A DNA stretch of 64,000 nt from Ascaris suum (GCA_013433145.1 CM024189.1:9106001-9170000), one strand, 5' to 3'; counted from the stretch's first letter, positions 37,201 to 52,200 are shown. Translations and numbers: made by a program. The notes: generated from the letters alone by a model not told the origin.

Positions 37201-40200
37201 TTGAACAGAACGGCGTGTATTGCTGTTCCCAGGGCACCGCTTCACCATCCACCTTTTTGTTCCGGTACAATTCCCCCTCCCCCCTCCCCCATATCCTTGC
37301 GTTGTGTAGTAGTGCTGCCAGTACTGATAAAGCATTGTGATTGTGCAGTATACTTATAGTATGTAACCGATTGCTCTGGTTACGCAGCTACGATGATATT
37401 CGCCTCCTCGTGCAAGCTTTCTGGCATCAGGTCATTCAGTGATCATTCTGTCCGACTTTTTTGACAGATGTCCACTGTGCGACATGGATTCTGTTGTATG
37501 CGGTGGAAATGCGAGATCCGTTGAATTTATTTATGTACGTTACGTTGGCATTTTTTTGTGGCATTCTCTTGGCCCTTTGAGTTGCACCATCCACGCAGGT
37601 AGCTATGCCGAAAGGTGAGTATGCGCGCAAGGCAACACCAAGCAACCATTTGGGGTTTATATTCTTCTCCAAGAGGTCCCCCTGCAAGCGCAGTATTCGC
37701 TTTTTCTGTGCAGTTGTTGTCTAGTGCTCGGCTGACCATATATTGCTCTTCGTACTCTCATGTTATGGTCTTGTTATTCTTGTCGTCTAAGTACAGCTCG
37801 CTGAAAATTCACTGGCTTATTGAGATAGGGATGAAAGATTATCCCCAAGGATGACGTCATTCAAAAGATATTCCTTGCATTGTTCACCAAAACGGCTGAA
37901 ATGATTCTTGGAAAGGGTTTGCGTTGCATTGCAGATGCAACAGATGTTTCGTATTTGTTCACTGTGCGATACCGGTTTCAAATGCGTTGTATATAAACTT
38001 TGATGACATTACAGAGGATGGATTGTTTTTTACCTGGTGTTGCCTTGCCATGCAATGATATATAACGTTTTAGGTATGTGAAACGAAGGTTTCATGATAG
38101 GAGGGAAAGGGTACGGCGATCGTTCAATGTTAGAGCTAATTCTCTTGAAGTTTAGACAAAATAATTTTGTCATCGAGAGGTGAAGAATGAGAGAGGTTTA
38201 TGATTTCTCGCTCAGAGTTCGATGCTACTATTGCACATGATGAGCGCAGGCGAGGTTTAAAAAGTGAGAGCTTCCTGGGAAAATGGTTCTGAATTTTCCC
38301 GAAAATAGTTTCAGGAGATCTAGAATCTCGCCCATAGCATTTGTATACCTATTTATGTGCATGTTTGCAGCCTTTTCACTTCAGTGCTTTCTCATCTCAA
38401 ATTTCTCTCACGCCCCACCCTATTGGTCAAACGTTGAGGTTTCTGGTTGTTTCGTTTTTCAGTGATTTTCTACAATTACGTAGAAAGAGGAGGTATTTTG
38501 AACGCTTTTTTAAGAATCCAGATTAACGTTTGCCAAACATCTGTCACGGGTGGTTATTGGTGTGCACTGTATGTGCTTGGTCAAGTGCTACAACGAACAA
38601 GTAATACGACGGGTATGAAATCACAGTGGCGCAGCGATGCCCATTCTGCGCGAGTGAGGTGGAATAGCGTTAGATGTATGAATGTGCCAGAAATAACTCA
38701 CCCTTCCGTTTAAAAAGCACTCCAAAGAGCGGATATACAGATGTTTCAGAAGTTTTGAATAAATGTGTTGTGGGAATACCGAATTCAGGTTCATTTCTAT
38801 ATCTATTTTGCACAGGCAGGGGTCCATCATTTACGAGTCACATAAAGGAGACAGCCCCGAACAATTTTTTAGTTCATATTTTTTCTTCGATTTACGACTA
38901 ATCATATTTTTCTTCGGTTTACGACTAATCTAGCAGTTTTTAACTTGGCCGAAATTTTTTAATCAAAAGACTTTAATCGTAAACTTTCAATGTTTTCCAA
39001 ATATGAAGGAGGGAACAAGTAGACCTGTGAAAGGCTTTGGTTGTTTGTTGACCACCCGTGTAACAGATATAGCAGACAGCAGAATTCTTATAGTGCTTGC
39101 TGCGTGGCGCACATGTTTACTCATTAGAAATACGTTGGCATGAAACGTGTCCACCATACTGGCAGCTACATGAATGTGTTTTCTGTGGCCGTCGCTAAAC
39201 GGCTAATGATCGTTATTGCTTCGAAGTGAGATGCATCGGCTTCGCTTGAGTAATTGCGCTGTGCGAAATTGGACCGATATGTGGTCGATTGAGAATTACT
39301 TAGGCGGAAGTCGAAAGTTTCGACTGCACTTCGGTCTGTGCACGCTCTAGCATATGTCTGTTGCATATGTTGTTGAGGCAGTTGCATCTAAACGTTATGT
39401 ATAGTGCATTACTTGTAGAGCGAGGGCAAGTGGAAGAGCATGTCAAGTAGATTGGCAGAACATGCGCTTTTTGCAGCTGTGTGCATCATAGCAAGAGGTT
39501 TTTGTAAGTTGCCAGCAATGTACTTTTTTATCTTAGAACTGCAAAATGTGCGTTCATTTTTCATTCGTTGAAGATTCAAGTCGCACATATGCCCACACAT
39601 TTTAAAGCATTGATCCTTTTTTAAGGTTATTTCCTTTCATAAATATCTGCGTAAGTTTCGGACTTACTGAATTTGACTGAAAAAGGCAACAAAGGTTTTT
39701 CGTTTTCGAGGCAAATTTCATTGAAGTGCATGTTCGACGGCTGAATGAAGCTTGCTTCTTCTGATAAGTGCAAAAAGTTGTGACTGCGCTGTTTTTAAAG
39801 TCCTTTATGAACGCTTGTTTGCTTGTTATTGCTGGACTGGCTATGAAAATAGTTGAAGAAAATGGCGATCCATATGATACATTTGCTCTAAAACATTCTT
39901 TTGCTCTAAAGCACGTCATGATCACCGCATATTTGGGGATATTTGCCTTAATTTTGGTCATTATGCTGTCGTGATGAAAAAAGACCTATGAAAAGTGTGC
40001 ATTGTGTTTGTATGCAAATGTGCACACAGTATGTGATATATCAATACATGCTTGTCTCTCTGTATATTTGGAAGGTAAGAGTATTGTGTTGAATATGAAT
40101 ATATCGGTACGGGAATAATCCTCTTTATTCAATGATGCGATCATCTGGAATAACGTAGAAATACGGGAAGTGTCGAATGCTTTAACGTTGAATACAGCGA

Positions 40201-43200
40201 TTATTCGTGCATGATGTGCTCTCCTTTAGCACAGTACGTGAGTGTATCATCACACTCATTATAAAAAGGACTTCATTTCATCTGTATGTATATACGCGTT
40301 CATATGTATATGCATATTTGTAAATATAAATATATGATTGCTTGAATGTTTATGTATCAAAAGATGTATGTATTCGCCTGCAGCGCTTCCACATTACAGT
40401 TTTGTGGCTTTTGCGATCGCAGCGGTGGCGCTGTGCTGTATCGTTGAACGAATTTGTATAAAGATAACGTACATCGATAGGCCCTCAGACACATTCGTCG
40501 ACTTGCATAGCTCACTGTCAATCTTTCAGAGTTGTCGGTTATTGTAACGGCTTCTGATGTGCCAGCGTCTTGCGCTTGTTGTAAGTTTTCAGCGACTTTT
40601 AAAAATGGAAGCAGCTAGCGTTATATGAACGTCGTCGATTCTGTCTGCTGCGTTCTGTGTCGCGTTCAATTTGTGAATTTGAAAATTGGCAGCTTCGGGT
40701 GTAGTTATTCTTGTAGATGTTCAAATATTTGTGCGCATTCTGGGCAGGAACACGGTCCATTCTTTTTCCGATCATTCATTAAATTTAAACTAATGGTAAA
40801 TATTTTCGTCAATCAGAAATCTTTTTTCCACCGCATAACATGAATTAAACCTAATCCTTTTCAATACATTCGCTTCCGAGATCGAATCTCTGTCAGATTC
40901 TAACAGAAAACTGTCTTTATTCTCATTGGATAACTGATTCGAAAAGTGTTTTTTTCTAACGGCAAAATATAAAGGGGGTACAGATTTCAGTTCCATTTGC
41001 CGTAAAGCGAGGTTGGCAAGCAAAAAAGCGCTGTTGCCATTAACGCGGTCTTCGCCTTAATGATATTTAATTGCTTTAACCTTATTTGATTTTGTCTTAC
41101 TTTTTTTCGTTTTTTAGCTCACATTCGCGAGCATGTTTCATATCTCTACGTCTCTATATCTGTCCACTAAGTAGAACTCATCGAGGGCCGAGGATGTTGT
41201 CAGTAAATTTTGTGGTTGCGGCTTAGTGCATCTCATTTACACAAGTCAGACCTTCAGCTTCAAAATGTGTTACAGCTACTCAATTAAACCAAAGTTTTTG
41301 CATTCATTTGATACGTACCCAGTGGTATTCTGAAGCAGTGTAATTAGAGAGGTTTTTTATCTGTAGAGAAGTCAGAAAGTGGTGCTTCGATTAACAGATA
41401 ACTGCATTATTGCCCAGGTTTTTGCTTTTTTTTCGGTAAGCTGTAAAACCAGTTGATCTGGCAAGCGAGTTTTAAAAAGTTGTCCTTTCATACCTTCTCA
41501 TATATTCTCATGTGGCATTCATTTTATTTTTTATTCTCAATGGGAAGGGATGCTGTTTATCAGTGCATAAAAACTTTGGTTTCCCTCATGTCTGCAAATT
41601 TATTAACTCTCTTTTCATGCAGTAGTGATGTTCTTGCTGCATTTTGTGCACTGATACTAGATGAAGTTTAAAATCATTTTGGGCAGAGGGGCTGAACATG
41701 CTCGCAGTTGACATGTAAGGTTTTTTGTTTCTTTTCTGTCAAACCCTTTTTACAGGGACCTGTAAAAATCGTCCCGGTTTTCAATGTTTCATTTTTTTTC
41801 AAGTTCTTAATTTTTCGCGGACTGCATCGGAGGTTTTTGGTTGCATCATATTCCCTGAGAATCGTATTCTGTTGCAGCGTAATCTTACTGCGTGCATGGA
41901 TTCGTTTCTGTGAAATTTAAAATAAAACAAAATATAGCAGCGAACTAATAACTTTTGTTGATAATATCTTCATCTCCATCAACTCAGCCATACGTCAAAA
42001 ATTTGGAATAATTGATCTATAAATCAATATGCTACTTCTTATGTTTGGCGAGCAGCCAAATGGAGGCGCTGATGAAACAAGGGGATGCGTAGTGGTTTTA
42101 CAAAATTTTAGTGATTTGTTGAGAGAGGCGTGTTTACTCGGATTGCTGTTATGAGCCAAGGAAGTGATTCCCTTTAATTGCTGTGGCTTATTGGCCTATT
42201 TAATCATCAAGTGCGTTGTGTATGCTGCAAGCTTCTTACGATTAAAGCATCTAAATGTGATACCTTCTGATAGGAGTGTAATAATTGTCTTGTACAGTTG
42301 GTAAGCGGAAAGAATTTCTGATCCATCTACTTGTGTTTTCTGCCGAAATGGTTTCAGATCTTTGGTTGAGATAGTATCAATTTTTTTTTTTTTTTATTAT
42401 TAGCTGTCCCTGAACATTGTGGGTAGGGGGGGGGGGGGGAGTTGGGAAGGAGTGGACGAGAGCCATTATTTTCGCATGTGTCGCTGTTAGGTAACTGAAG
42501 AAGCTGCACCGAGAATGGATGCGTTTTCAGGGGCAAGTGTTCGATACGACTGGTTAAAGACGTCCGCACATTAGGTGAATGCGACGTGCGCACTTGCAAA
42601 GACACTTTCTTCTCGTTGGTATCGTTTGATCCCAACAACAGCAGACTGGCTTCTGTTCAAGGAGAAATCCGCGTCGGCGGTTCCTATCAGGTAATCTTTT
42701 CCTTGCAATCGTTTTTCCATTTACTTGTTCTGCTATTGGTCGTGGACGATGATTCAGGTGATTATCCGTTTATTATTCTTCTTATTCGTGTCGTCTATGG
42801 TATCACTGCTATCTGTCCATTTCCTTTAGATGCACTTTGTTTATTTACATATGAATAACTGCATGATTATGCCTCTCGCGGAGTCTTTCTTGTTCATTTG
42901 CTTCCACTTGCATTTAAAAAAAGGCCCATTGTTTCGAATGCCTGTTACTTATTACTAGTGTTGGTTCCTGTACGCGTCAGCAGTATTGGTGGAGATCGTT
43001 TCTTGATCTGTCTAAATCTAGCACTCACTTCACATGTGCCGTAGTTTTTATTTCCAGTGCGTGCATTATGTCGATAATTGTTGTTGAGGGGTCAGTTCGT
43101 TTGCAAGGGCGACGTTGCAAAGCTCAAGGGGAAACATTCGTGGCTTGCGTTTTCGCCGAAGCATGCCAGCTGTTCGAGATACTGGGTGGTCTGAAACACA

Positions 43201-46200
43201 CATTCGCAGTCTTACTCTGAGCCTCCCATTATTAGCACGTGCTTCAAGATTCCTTCATGGACTGAAAACGACATAGTTGTTTGATATATTTAGTTGCTCA
43301 CTTGTTCAGTTGCAGCTGTTTGTCTGCATATGAAGGAAGGAAGCAAAACTTTTCATAGGAAATGTTGCTTCTCAGTAAAAAAGGTGTTCATAGACATTTT
43401 TTCCATCCTTTTCTAATTTTACCGTTGTTGCTCTTATTTATGTCGAATTTTATTCGAATGATCAACACATAGGAAGGCGAGCGCTCGTATCAGTAGCCGA
43501 TGCATGGTCTCGACGATGGGGGTGTTTCTTTCTCACCGGAGTCCTTGCAACGCTTTCTGAGATCGAAATTTGGGCGCTTGTTCACTACCTTTTATTTACA
43601 AAGCGAAAACATGAAAGTGGACAGAACAAAGTCAGTGAAATGCAGTGAACGCTGTTGGTATGCTAATGGTAAATGTATGCATGCATGTCATGTAACCATG
43701 TAAATATGTACATCTCATCTGTGTATACCTGCATATGCGTATCACTGACAAAAAGCTCTACAAAAGGCGACAAGAGAATTGGAACATATGGGGAGAAATT
43801 TGCAACTTGAAAACTTTTCGTGACTGTGTCGCTAAAGATTGCGTCAAAATACGCATGGACTGAAAATGCAGCATTGCCTCGAAAAAACCACGTTTTTTGT
43901 TGAGGTGAACGTTTTTTGTCAGAAAGAGTGCGGTTATATGAGAAAAGGGTACACTAGCGAACGACGTTGTAAGTGCGGCATTTTTCATTCCATGCGTGCT
44001 TTGACGCAGTCTTTAGCGACGTAGACAAGAAAAATTTTCAAGCTGCAAACTTATTCCGATATGTTCTAATTCTCTCGTCGCATTTTTATGTGCACAGCTT
44101 CACTCCAACACTGCTTCAAAAAGAAATTCATTGCCGATAAAACAAAGAATCCAAGAAACATTCCTTGAACAAGAAAAGTTAAGTCCTCCGTAAAAGGATA
44201 TGGTAAAATTGATGTTGGTTTGCTACTCCTTTCGTGTGTGAGGCGTCTATTGACTAGTTGGTGTGGCATCTGGGCTACTCTAACGCAAACGTTCACCTTT
44301 GTTTACCTTCAATTTATATGCCGCAATCACGCCTCTGTGAAGAACCAGTTGGGTTTATGTTCTGTGCCCTTATTGATTTATTATGAGCATTGTATGCTGT
44401 CACGTGAAAACGACGAGCATCACGTCGTGAACATCGTTCATGAAGGGACAGAAAGTCGGCTGCAATGCAACGGCCAGTGGGCATATTTAGTTTAGCTTTT
44501 TTACTCTGCGGGATATGGAATTGCAACTTGTTCTGTTATCGGCAAGAACGTGCATATCTTAGGATGGGATTAAATATAATGCGCTCGTGATTGATCGGGC
44601 AGCGATAATTAGCTTTGCATTTAAGATTCGCTCACCAAACAAAAGTATTTTCGCAATGATAGGTAGCGAGATAACCAATAATATAAGAAAGAGCGTGAAT
44701 GCGGGTTTGGCATACAGGTCACCCTAGAGAAAGTTTTACTACGTCTATCAAAGACGTAGTTTTTTGCTCTCAACTGATTTTGTAATGAAGTCGAATCTTT
44801 CCTCAACCATGCAGTTTCCCACGTTCAGCTTTTATTTTATTTCTACTTTATCTTTCCTTTTCGTTTTTACTCACTAAATAAAAGGTTCTTAGTACTGTTA
44901 TTACTCATCATTTTTATTACTATTACTATTATTATTTTCGGATGTTATCTTTACTGTTGCTACCGTTATTATCGTAATTTATATTATCGTAGTTATCAGT
45001 AAGGTGAATATCCTAAAAGCCAACAACTCTTCAAGAAAACATTCATGGTTGTGGTCCTGAGGCTCATAGTTGAGAGGTGATCGGCAATGTCGTGACATTG
45101 ATAGACATTAAAAGAGCAAATTATCTCTTCCATCGTCCCATTCTGGCTTTCATCTTTCCGTGTCGTTTGGGGAGCCGTTTTTGAAAAGTGTACCCATGTG
45201 GCTGTCGATCTTCGTCAACAGAGAAAGCGAAGCGAATTAATGATGACATGTTGAAGATGGGGCTGCGTTGATTGCCATTAATCAATAACAGCAATCAAGA
45301 GCGCGTTTCATTTGCTCGATAAAAACTGGCTCGGAAAACGACATGTGTTAGTTGTATCAGAAAGGTCAAGAAAAAAATAAGTGGTTATTGGAATTTTCAT
45401 CTGCGTGCGTATGTGTAAACTAGTCGTTCGACTAACCTTCGCACAAAAACCTCAGGAAATTCGAGGCCAAGGATTTTAGTCTCTACGTGAGGAATGGTTC
45501 TAAACAGTGTTTTGTGTTGTTGCAATCTGCTTTAAACCTCTGTACATGCTAGTCTTTTGTCCCCACGGCGTTATGCTTCATTTAACGACTTTAGGGCATG
45601 CAAATGAGGATAGTCTTCGCCCAGGCACACCCATTACCTTGCTTTTATTAAAGGCATCACCAGCGGCTCCTTGCATCACTACTCCGAGGTGCATTTTGAC
45701 GGTTTATCCCGTTCTTAAACGATCCTCACATTTAAAAAACCTTGCATTAGAAATGGTGGAAAATCACTTTCCCAGGGTTTTCCATACAGCTAGTAACGGC
45801 TTGTTTTGGTCTTTTTTATCATTGTTCGTTGTGAGAATTGTGCAGAATGTACTGACTTGTTCGCTATTCTGGTCGGTTTCATAAGCAGTGATTCCGAGTT
45901 TTTAGTCCGTCAAACGAAGTTGTCGGCTGCGTTCAACTGTTGTTGTTTCCATTGAATTGATGTATTATTGCCATATGTTGTGCTTCACTTATCCAGTCTT
46001 TTGTTTCTAGTTTCATCACTATTTCTATTGCTGCGTTGTGTTTTTACACATTTCACGTGGAACGGTCCTGTCAGCTATGTGTTACGAAAACAGAAGATGT
46101 GTTAATAAACACATAACCCATTCAAAGCAGTTGGGATTTATTTTTTTAACCACCTACCTGTTGTCCACTCCGCAGATGTTTTAAAAACATTGTCGCTTTT

Positions 46201-49200
46201 CAGGCGAGAGTGCCGCCACTGGAGGTGAGTTCAGCCGTCGATGAACCCGACAGAGATGAATTAGTGTGGAGACCGGGCTATATCAGTGAAGATAGTGAGC
46301 ATGTGTAAGTCTCTTCGTTGACGTTTTGCTTAGCAGTGCAGCAATCGGACAGGGGTGGGGGGGGGGGGGGGAACAAATGAAATGTTCATAGTTTAATAAC
46401 CGCTACTAAGTTCGGTACTCACCATTGTTGCTATTAGCATACTCTAGTCTGAAAAGCTTTAACTGAAGGTGTTCGTAGACAAAGACTGCAAACTTTCCAG
46501 CAAAGTCGCTTCTTTCTTATTATCATTCAGTACAAGTATAGATGCATTTCAATTGCTTAGGTGCCGAGAACGCACCAATTGTTGTAGTGCAGCGCAGAAG
46601 CTATGCGTCGTTGAGTTGTGGTAAGGATCCATATATCCTCGAAGAGCATTGGTACAGCTTGTTCGATACAGACGTTGAGTGGGAGCTAACCTGACGAATA
46701 GTAGTGATAGCCGACAGAATTTTTCACCGATGATTGACCGAAGATGCAATCGAAATTCAGTCGAAGCTAAGGGCGTTACAAGAATGTCGGTCCAGATGCT
46801 GCCCCACCGAAGTCATTCGGTGAGAGCCGAATTTTGATTGTGACTAAAGAAACATACCGACCCGGATTTGTGTTTTTACCAAACAATCATGCTCCATGTA
46901 GCGTTATTCCAACGACAGCAGTGGCATGGATGACAGAGTGGGAACAAATAGCACGAATGCAATTAAATGAATTGGATAACAACGTGGTGGTGATATGCAA
47001 TTTATGAGACAGGAGTCTTGCTTGAGAAAGCAGGTTTTTATACTTTGGAACTGGAAGTTATGAGAGCATTTGGCATGAAGAAAGTATGAACTCTGTGCTT
47101 CACTATTTTGCTAAAGAGGAAAATTACCACGCAGATTCTGGTGAACGATTCTCGGTGAAGAAGTGGCCAAAGTGATCGGCGGCCTCAGACAGCTACAAGC
47201 GCGGGATCTGAAGCAGTGATGAGCACATGTGGAATAAGCATGCAACTAAAAAACGTGCATCCAGGAAGGCAATTTGAAATTTGAGAAGGAGAAATCACGT
47301 TGAAAAACGAGAAACTTTAACCTCACAGTGGACAAATAGCCGGCGTTTCAAGAATATATATATTTGTCTCTTAACTTCGCATTCCATATTTTACTACCAT
47401 GCCCAAGCAGTTAGACTTATTATCACAAAAAAGAGATGGAAATGTTGAGCAGCCGTCTCGTTTCGGAAGTAGAAATGATTCCACCTACAACGATGGTGGC
47501 GAAAAAGCCAAGGTTTCTCGACGTATTATCGACCGCAAGCTGGGAGTTGCTCACATACAACAAGGATTTAGTTGATGTCGTCGGATAGTGCGTGTTAAGT
47601 GAGCTAAACAAGCGACCCTTGATAGGATTTGTGTAATTTGTGCAATCGATAGCCTCAGATAAATCGAGCCAGTTCCTCAACAGGTTATTAATGCTATTCC
47701 AGTGTGATAGAACAATAATACCGCTGCATGCAACGGGGTTGTGTAAAACCTGGTCAGGACAAGGAGCAGCCAAATATCGTACGACATTCCTAACTGAGGT
47801 CGAAGTTCGCACCACAGTGAGAGAGGCAGCTTTTCACCTGAAAATGCAAGAAAACATCAACACTTGGGCATCGTTTCGGATTCATGCAAGATGGCTGACT
47901 TCTTCAGCTGCCATGCGTCGTATAGTGTAAAGGGAGTTGTTCCCTTTTGTGGTGAATAAAAATAAGATTTCTCATGGCTACAGTTCTCTGGTACTGCAAA
48001 ATTCTTAGAGCAGCTATATGACCGGACGGGCGCTTGTGACGTTCCGGCGGCTTGATATTTTGTTCTATACGCATCACCAAGACTCACATGCATATTTTTA
48101 CTTGTGGCACATCATTTCTTGGAACCATTTCAAGTGATTCAATGGTGATATCATGCTGTTCCACTTGGGGTGAGACACCTGGCACCAGAACGTCAGCTTC
48201 GACGCAGTGATCTTTTCTTTAAAAAAAATCTTCCATTTGTAAAGAAATGGTAGATCCTTAAGCTAACTATTCGGAGTTTCGCCCGAATTTTGTCGGCGAA
48301 CAGACTAATCATTCACATAAGTAGTCTTTCTCTACCCACGATGGAAAGCCACTACGATAAGGCATTTTTTCGGTTTCCGGAAGAATGCACAAAAGAGGAT
48401 TGTTTGTGATCCAGAAAATCCTTCAGCTTTATTGCGACATTTATTTTGATTGGAAGTCAGCACAGAGATAGTTGGTTGCTACCGAAATTTAGTCGAAACT
48501 AAGCGTGTCTTATATATATCAGTCGTATGCACAAAAACCGGATTTTTGCTTCAACCGAAATAGCTGGGAAAAAATTGGAATCGGATCTCAGGCAATAAAG
48601 ACTAACCGAAATTCGGTTGATTGGATACGAACACTACCGATGGATGGGTGATTGTTGCAGGGTGAAGAGGTGGTATCGGTTGTGTTAGTGGTTCAGTTGT
48701 CTCGCTTCGTTTTTTGGCTGTTCAGAAAAAAGGTCAAAATGAAATCGGTAATGGGTGATGTGTATCTAAATCTGCTTGAATAGGATCGTTGATGAGAGCG
48801 TGCTATGCGCATGGTCTCTTACAGATATAAAAGGGCGACGCGTTCGTTTCGTATGTTTGCAATGGTTCGAAATGAGCATGTCACGCAGATGGAGCGCGAT
48901 TTTTGGACAGGCGACCTTTGTATGTACGACGCCATTGTCACTGTAGGCTTTCTCATATTCATTATCGGGTTCAATTATTTTTTTTCTTATTAGTGTCGTT
49001 TCAAAGCTTGTTCAGTTTTATGGTACCATCTGAAGGATAGCAGACATTTTCGACTGACTTAGAAATTTTGTAAGTAAACTGCTGAACACGTCGAAAGTTT
49101 GATATTTCTCGTGGAGTGTTTTTAAATGAATTTGGTGGAGTGCTTTAGTGTGAGAAGTAAACGAATTGGTAAGGGAAGCTTCGTCACATTGTTCGGAGAC

Positions 49201-52200
49201 GTGGCTACTGTATAGGCGCACCAGTGTGTTGTTTTTTTTTTTACATAAGCCTGATCTATTTCTGTTTAAGCTGCACAAATGCGGGTACAATGTGAACCAC
49301 GCAATCGAAGCGATGAACAAAAACGATGAACACATGCTCAAAGTGACGAATTTTATGAGTGCCGATGACGCAAAGAAGTTCGCGCGAGGCATCAAGATGT
49401 ACGGCAAAAATTTCCTCAAGATCAAAAAGGAGCTATTGCCACATCACGAGAGAGTTCGTTTAATTGCTTTTTTGATTTCCATTTGGACTGTAACAATCAT
49501 AATTAACAGCACGATTTTGAAGTGATGTCGAAAAAAAAGTTGAAAAAAAGTGTTTAAAGGTAGAGGGAAGCGTGAAAAAGCAGATGTGTGCCTGTGGAGC
49601 TAACACAGTGTGCGTTTTTCCACTTCCGCTCGTACGAGCGGTCGTGCTCATAGATTTGCAATAGGCAGTCGAATATTCGCAATAATGCGGCTGTATTTGC
49701 ACTGAACCCAGCACCGTCCAAATAGAACGTCCTCAAAAAGCTCTTCGTTTCCGATCCGATCGTTCCAAATTCAACCTACTGTGGGATTTACGACTTTAAG
49801 GCACGTTTAGAATTACGGAGCTCTTTCGATGTTGATTATTGATTCAGCTGAGGATTGCTATAATGGATGGACTTATTCTCTGGACTCAAATTCCATAACC
49901 CTAACTTCGACGATTCTCTCGTTGAAACTTTCTGGCGGTCACACACAAACGCACGCGTGCACGGATATGTGGCCGCCGTAATGCGCTTTGCAATGCCAGT
50001 TTGCAAAGCATTATAGTGACGCTTAACAAATGCCACCTAGCATCTGTAAATGCAGTTTCACAAAAGCGGGGAAGAAGGTAAATTTTTTTAACATATTGCA
50101 TACCTCTTCTACCGCTCGTCAGCTGAGTTCGCAGGTAAATGCGCACTCAGTCTTCCTTCTCAGCTCGCGGTTTTAGAGTAGTTTAATCTGAAGCGTTGTG
50201 TTTTCAGGATGAACTCGTGCAGTTCTATTATGGATGGAAGAAAACACGTGACGCGACGCGTCCTAAGCCACTAACAAGGCAGCGGAACACAACGGCTGCC
50301 ACTTACCGGAAGCCGAAGAATAACCAGAACAAGGTTTGGTTATACCTTTCTCCGGTATATCTTTCGTCCTGCAGCTGTAATACAAACGACACTCAACAGT
50401 TTTGCCGAGTCGGAAACATGTGGAAGAGATCTTTTTTTCGCATACCAGCATTTTTGAACTTGAGACGCGTTGTGTTAATTCGAACGTGGTTTACAAGATG
50501 ATATCGATGGTCATTTTTGATCTCGATTTTGGAAACCAAACTCATGATCGCTGACCGCGCAGCTTCGAGTCCCTCAAATACCTACCTTACCAAAGGTAAC
50601 GTTCCTCAGTACTGATGCAGCTGAAGGTTGGATCGGTGGTTTGGATAAGGTCGCGGCCACATTTCGCTTCCATTAGTTTCCAAGCCTGCGGAGACCGAAG
50701 GTGTTGCTTTATTAGATCAGATGTAAAAGAATATGTTCTTTGGGCTCCTTTGTACGATTCAGCCCACTGGGTCTTTCGAGCACGCATATGCCCTAAGTGA
50801 TGCTTTCGTGGATAAGCTCATTGGGATACGTCCTGTTAAGAGTTTTTATGAAATTCGAAGATGGTAGTTATGCTTCCCAGACGCTTCATACGTTCAACAT
50901 GTAACGTTTTGAGGTGTTCCAGTGTGATAATCATGGCACATTTACTTGTGCAATCGGGTATTTGTGCATGGGGTCGAACCATCATGGAGTGAGGTGCAGG
51001 GAGAGGGGCTGGGGCAAAGGGGAGGAGGCACTCGTTCCACAGATCGTTATGCGGGATTTCCCGTTACACTGCGTGTGCTCTCATAGTCTTTCAATGAGCG
51101 CTTCACTACCCCATTAAAGGCACTTTTTGACTCGCTGAGGGCAGTTTCAAAATTGTTTTTTCTTGATCGAAGCAACTTTCAATTGTTTTGTTAAACTTAT
51201 CAAGTACTGTTGAACACGCGACTGCTGAGATTCGCAAATGCTGGTTTATTGTTTTGAACGTTTGTTTTATAGTTTTCATGAAGTGTTTTGTATTCGTTTT
51301 TTCATCATTGAGAAAGAAGGCGTTTTTCCACATCGGGTAATACCGACATCGATTTCTCAATAGAAATAACGTCCAGGTGTCTAATGCTAACGTAATCCAA
51401 TAAACTGCTGCATGCAAATCATAAGCAATGCCCATTTTTTATGGATTGTTGGATTTCTTTGATTATCGGGTAGCCGAAATTGACTTGTTTGGGCAGTGCA
51501 GCGGGATTATTCGCTTCGAATTCATTGCGTTTGCTCGTGTATTTATAATTCTCCAAAACTTTTCCTGGACGTTATCGTGAACGCAGAACTGAGAAAAATA
51601 AAGCGAACTGAAAGCGCTGCGCACGTAAATTTTGATTGAGGAAAAGTTGCATCCTTGTCGGGACGTGAAATCTAGCGTTGCTGTTTTAAGCGAATATGCT
51701 TTCGCAGACGCACTTTTTTACTTTTGGTGTCTAATGCATGTGAAACGTTTTTATTGCTTAGATGACGATCTTCTGTTTCTTCTCGTGACTTTTTTAGCTT
51801 CAGTATGTGCTGCTTCTTCTATCAGGAACAGTTTTATCTTATCATTATTAAGTTCTTATGATGGGGTAACACTGAGAAGTTTCATAGAAGCAATAATGCT
51901 ATCCTGGAGTGCTCATGCTGTTAGCCTTGTTTTTTCCCGCTGTGTTGGATGCTTAGAGTGGCGTGTGGTGAGTGGGACTCATTGTGCGAAACAGTGGGTC
52001 GTTAGTTGCAGTTTTCGAGGCAGCTGTTGTGTATGTGATTGTTGAAGGCGCTTTGCACCTAGCGTTATAGTCCACTTCTGGCCCACTATTCATGCAAAGC
52101 AGAGATCCCACAAATGCTTTTGGAGGCGTTTTTATTAATAGTTATTGGAACATTGCAAAAAGCCTCTAGGTGCATACTTGTATATTTGTAGTGCTATTTT

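Larger units (their letters stand above)
42691..46203 (+). other. egl-27 intron 4 (3.5 kb)
   Basis: Donor GTAATC, acceptor CTTTTCAG. It carries the long inverted repeat at 43766-44082 and an ATT-rich degenerate block at about 44890-45000. No nested gene was recognised. Confidence 0.75.
46305..48824 (+). other. egl-27 intron 5 (2.5 kb)
   Basis: Donor GTAAGT, acceptor CTTACAG. It holds a G15 tract (46357-46371), a possible degraded hAT-type transposase fragment (47278-47448), several weak ORFs on both strands at 47423-47930, and a dispersed motif (CGAAATT.AGTCGAA.CTAAG) near 46750 and 48483. The cluster reads like a decayed transposon insertion. Confidence 0.6.

Noticed and set aside
39768..39974. 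68-codon + ORF with a hydrophobic C-terminus and an internal repeat
   Set aside because: Does not start in a splice or promoter context, no homologue recognised, and an antisense frame of 119 codons overlaps it.
50965..50985. GGTTCGACCCC on the - strand, like a B box
   Set aside because: No acceptor stem or A box at the required distance.
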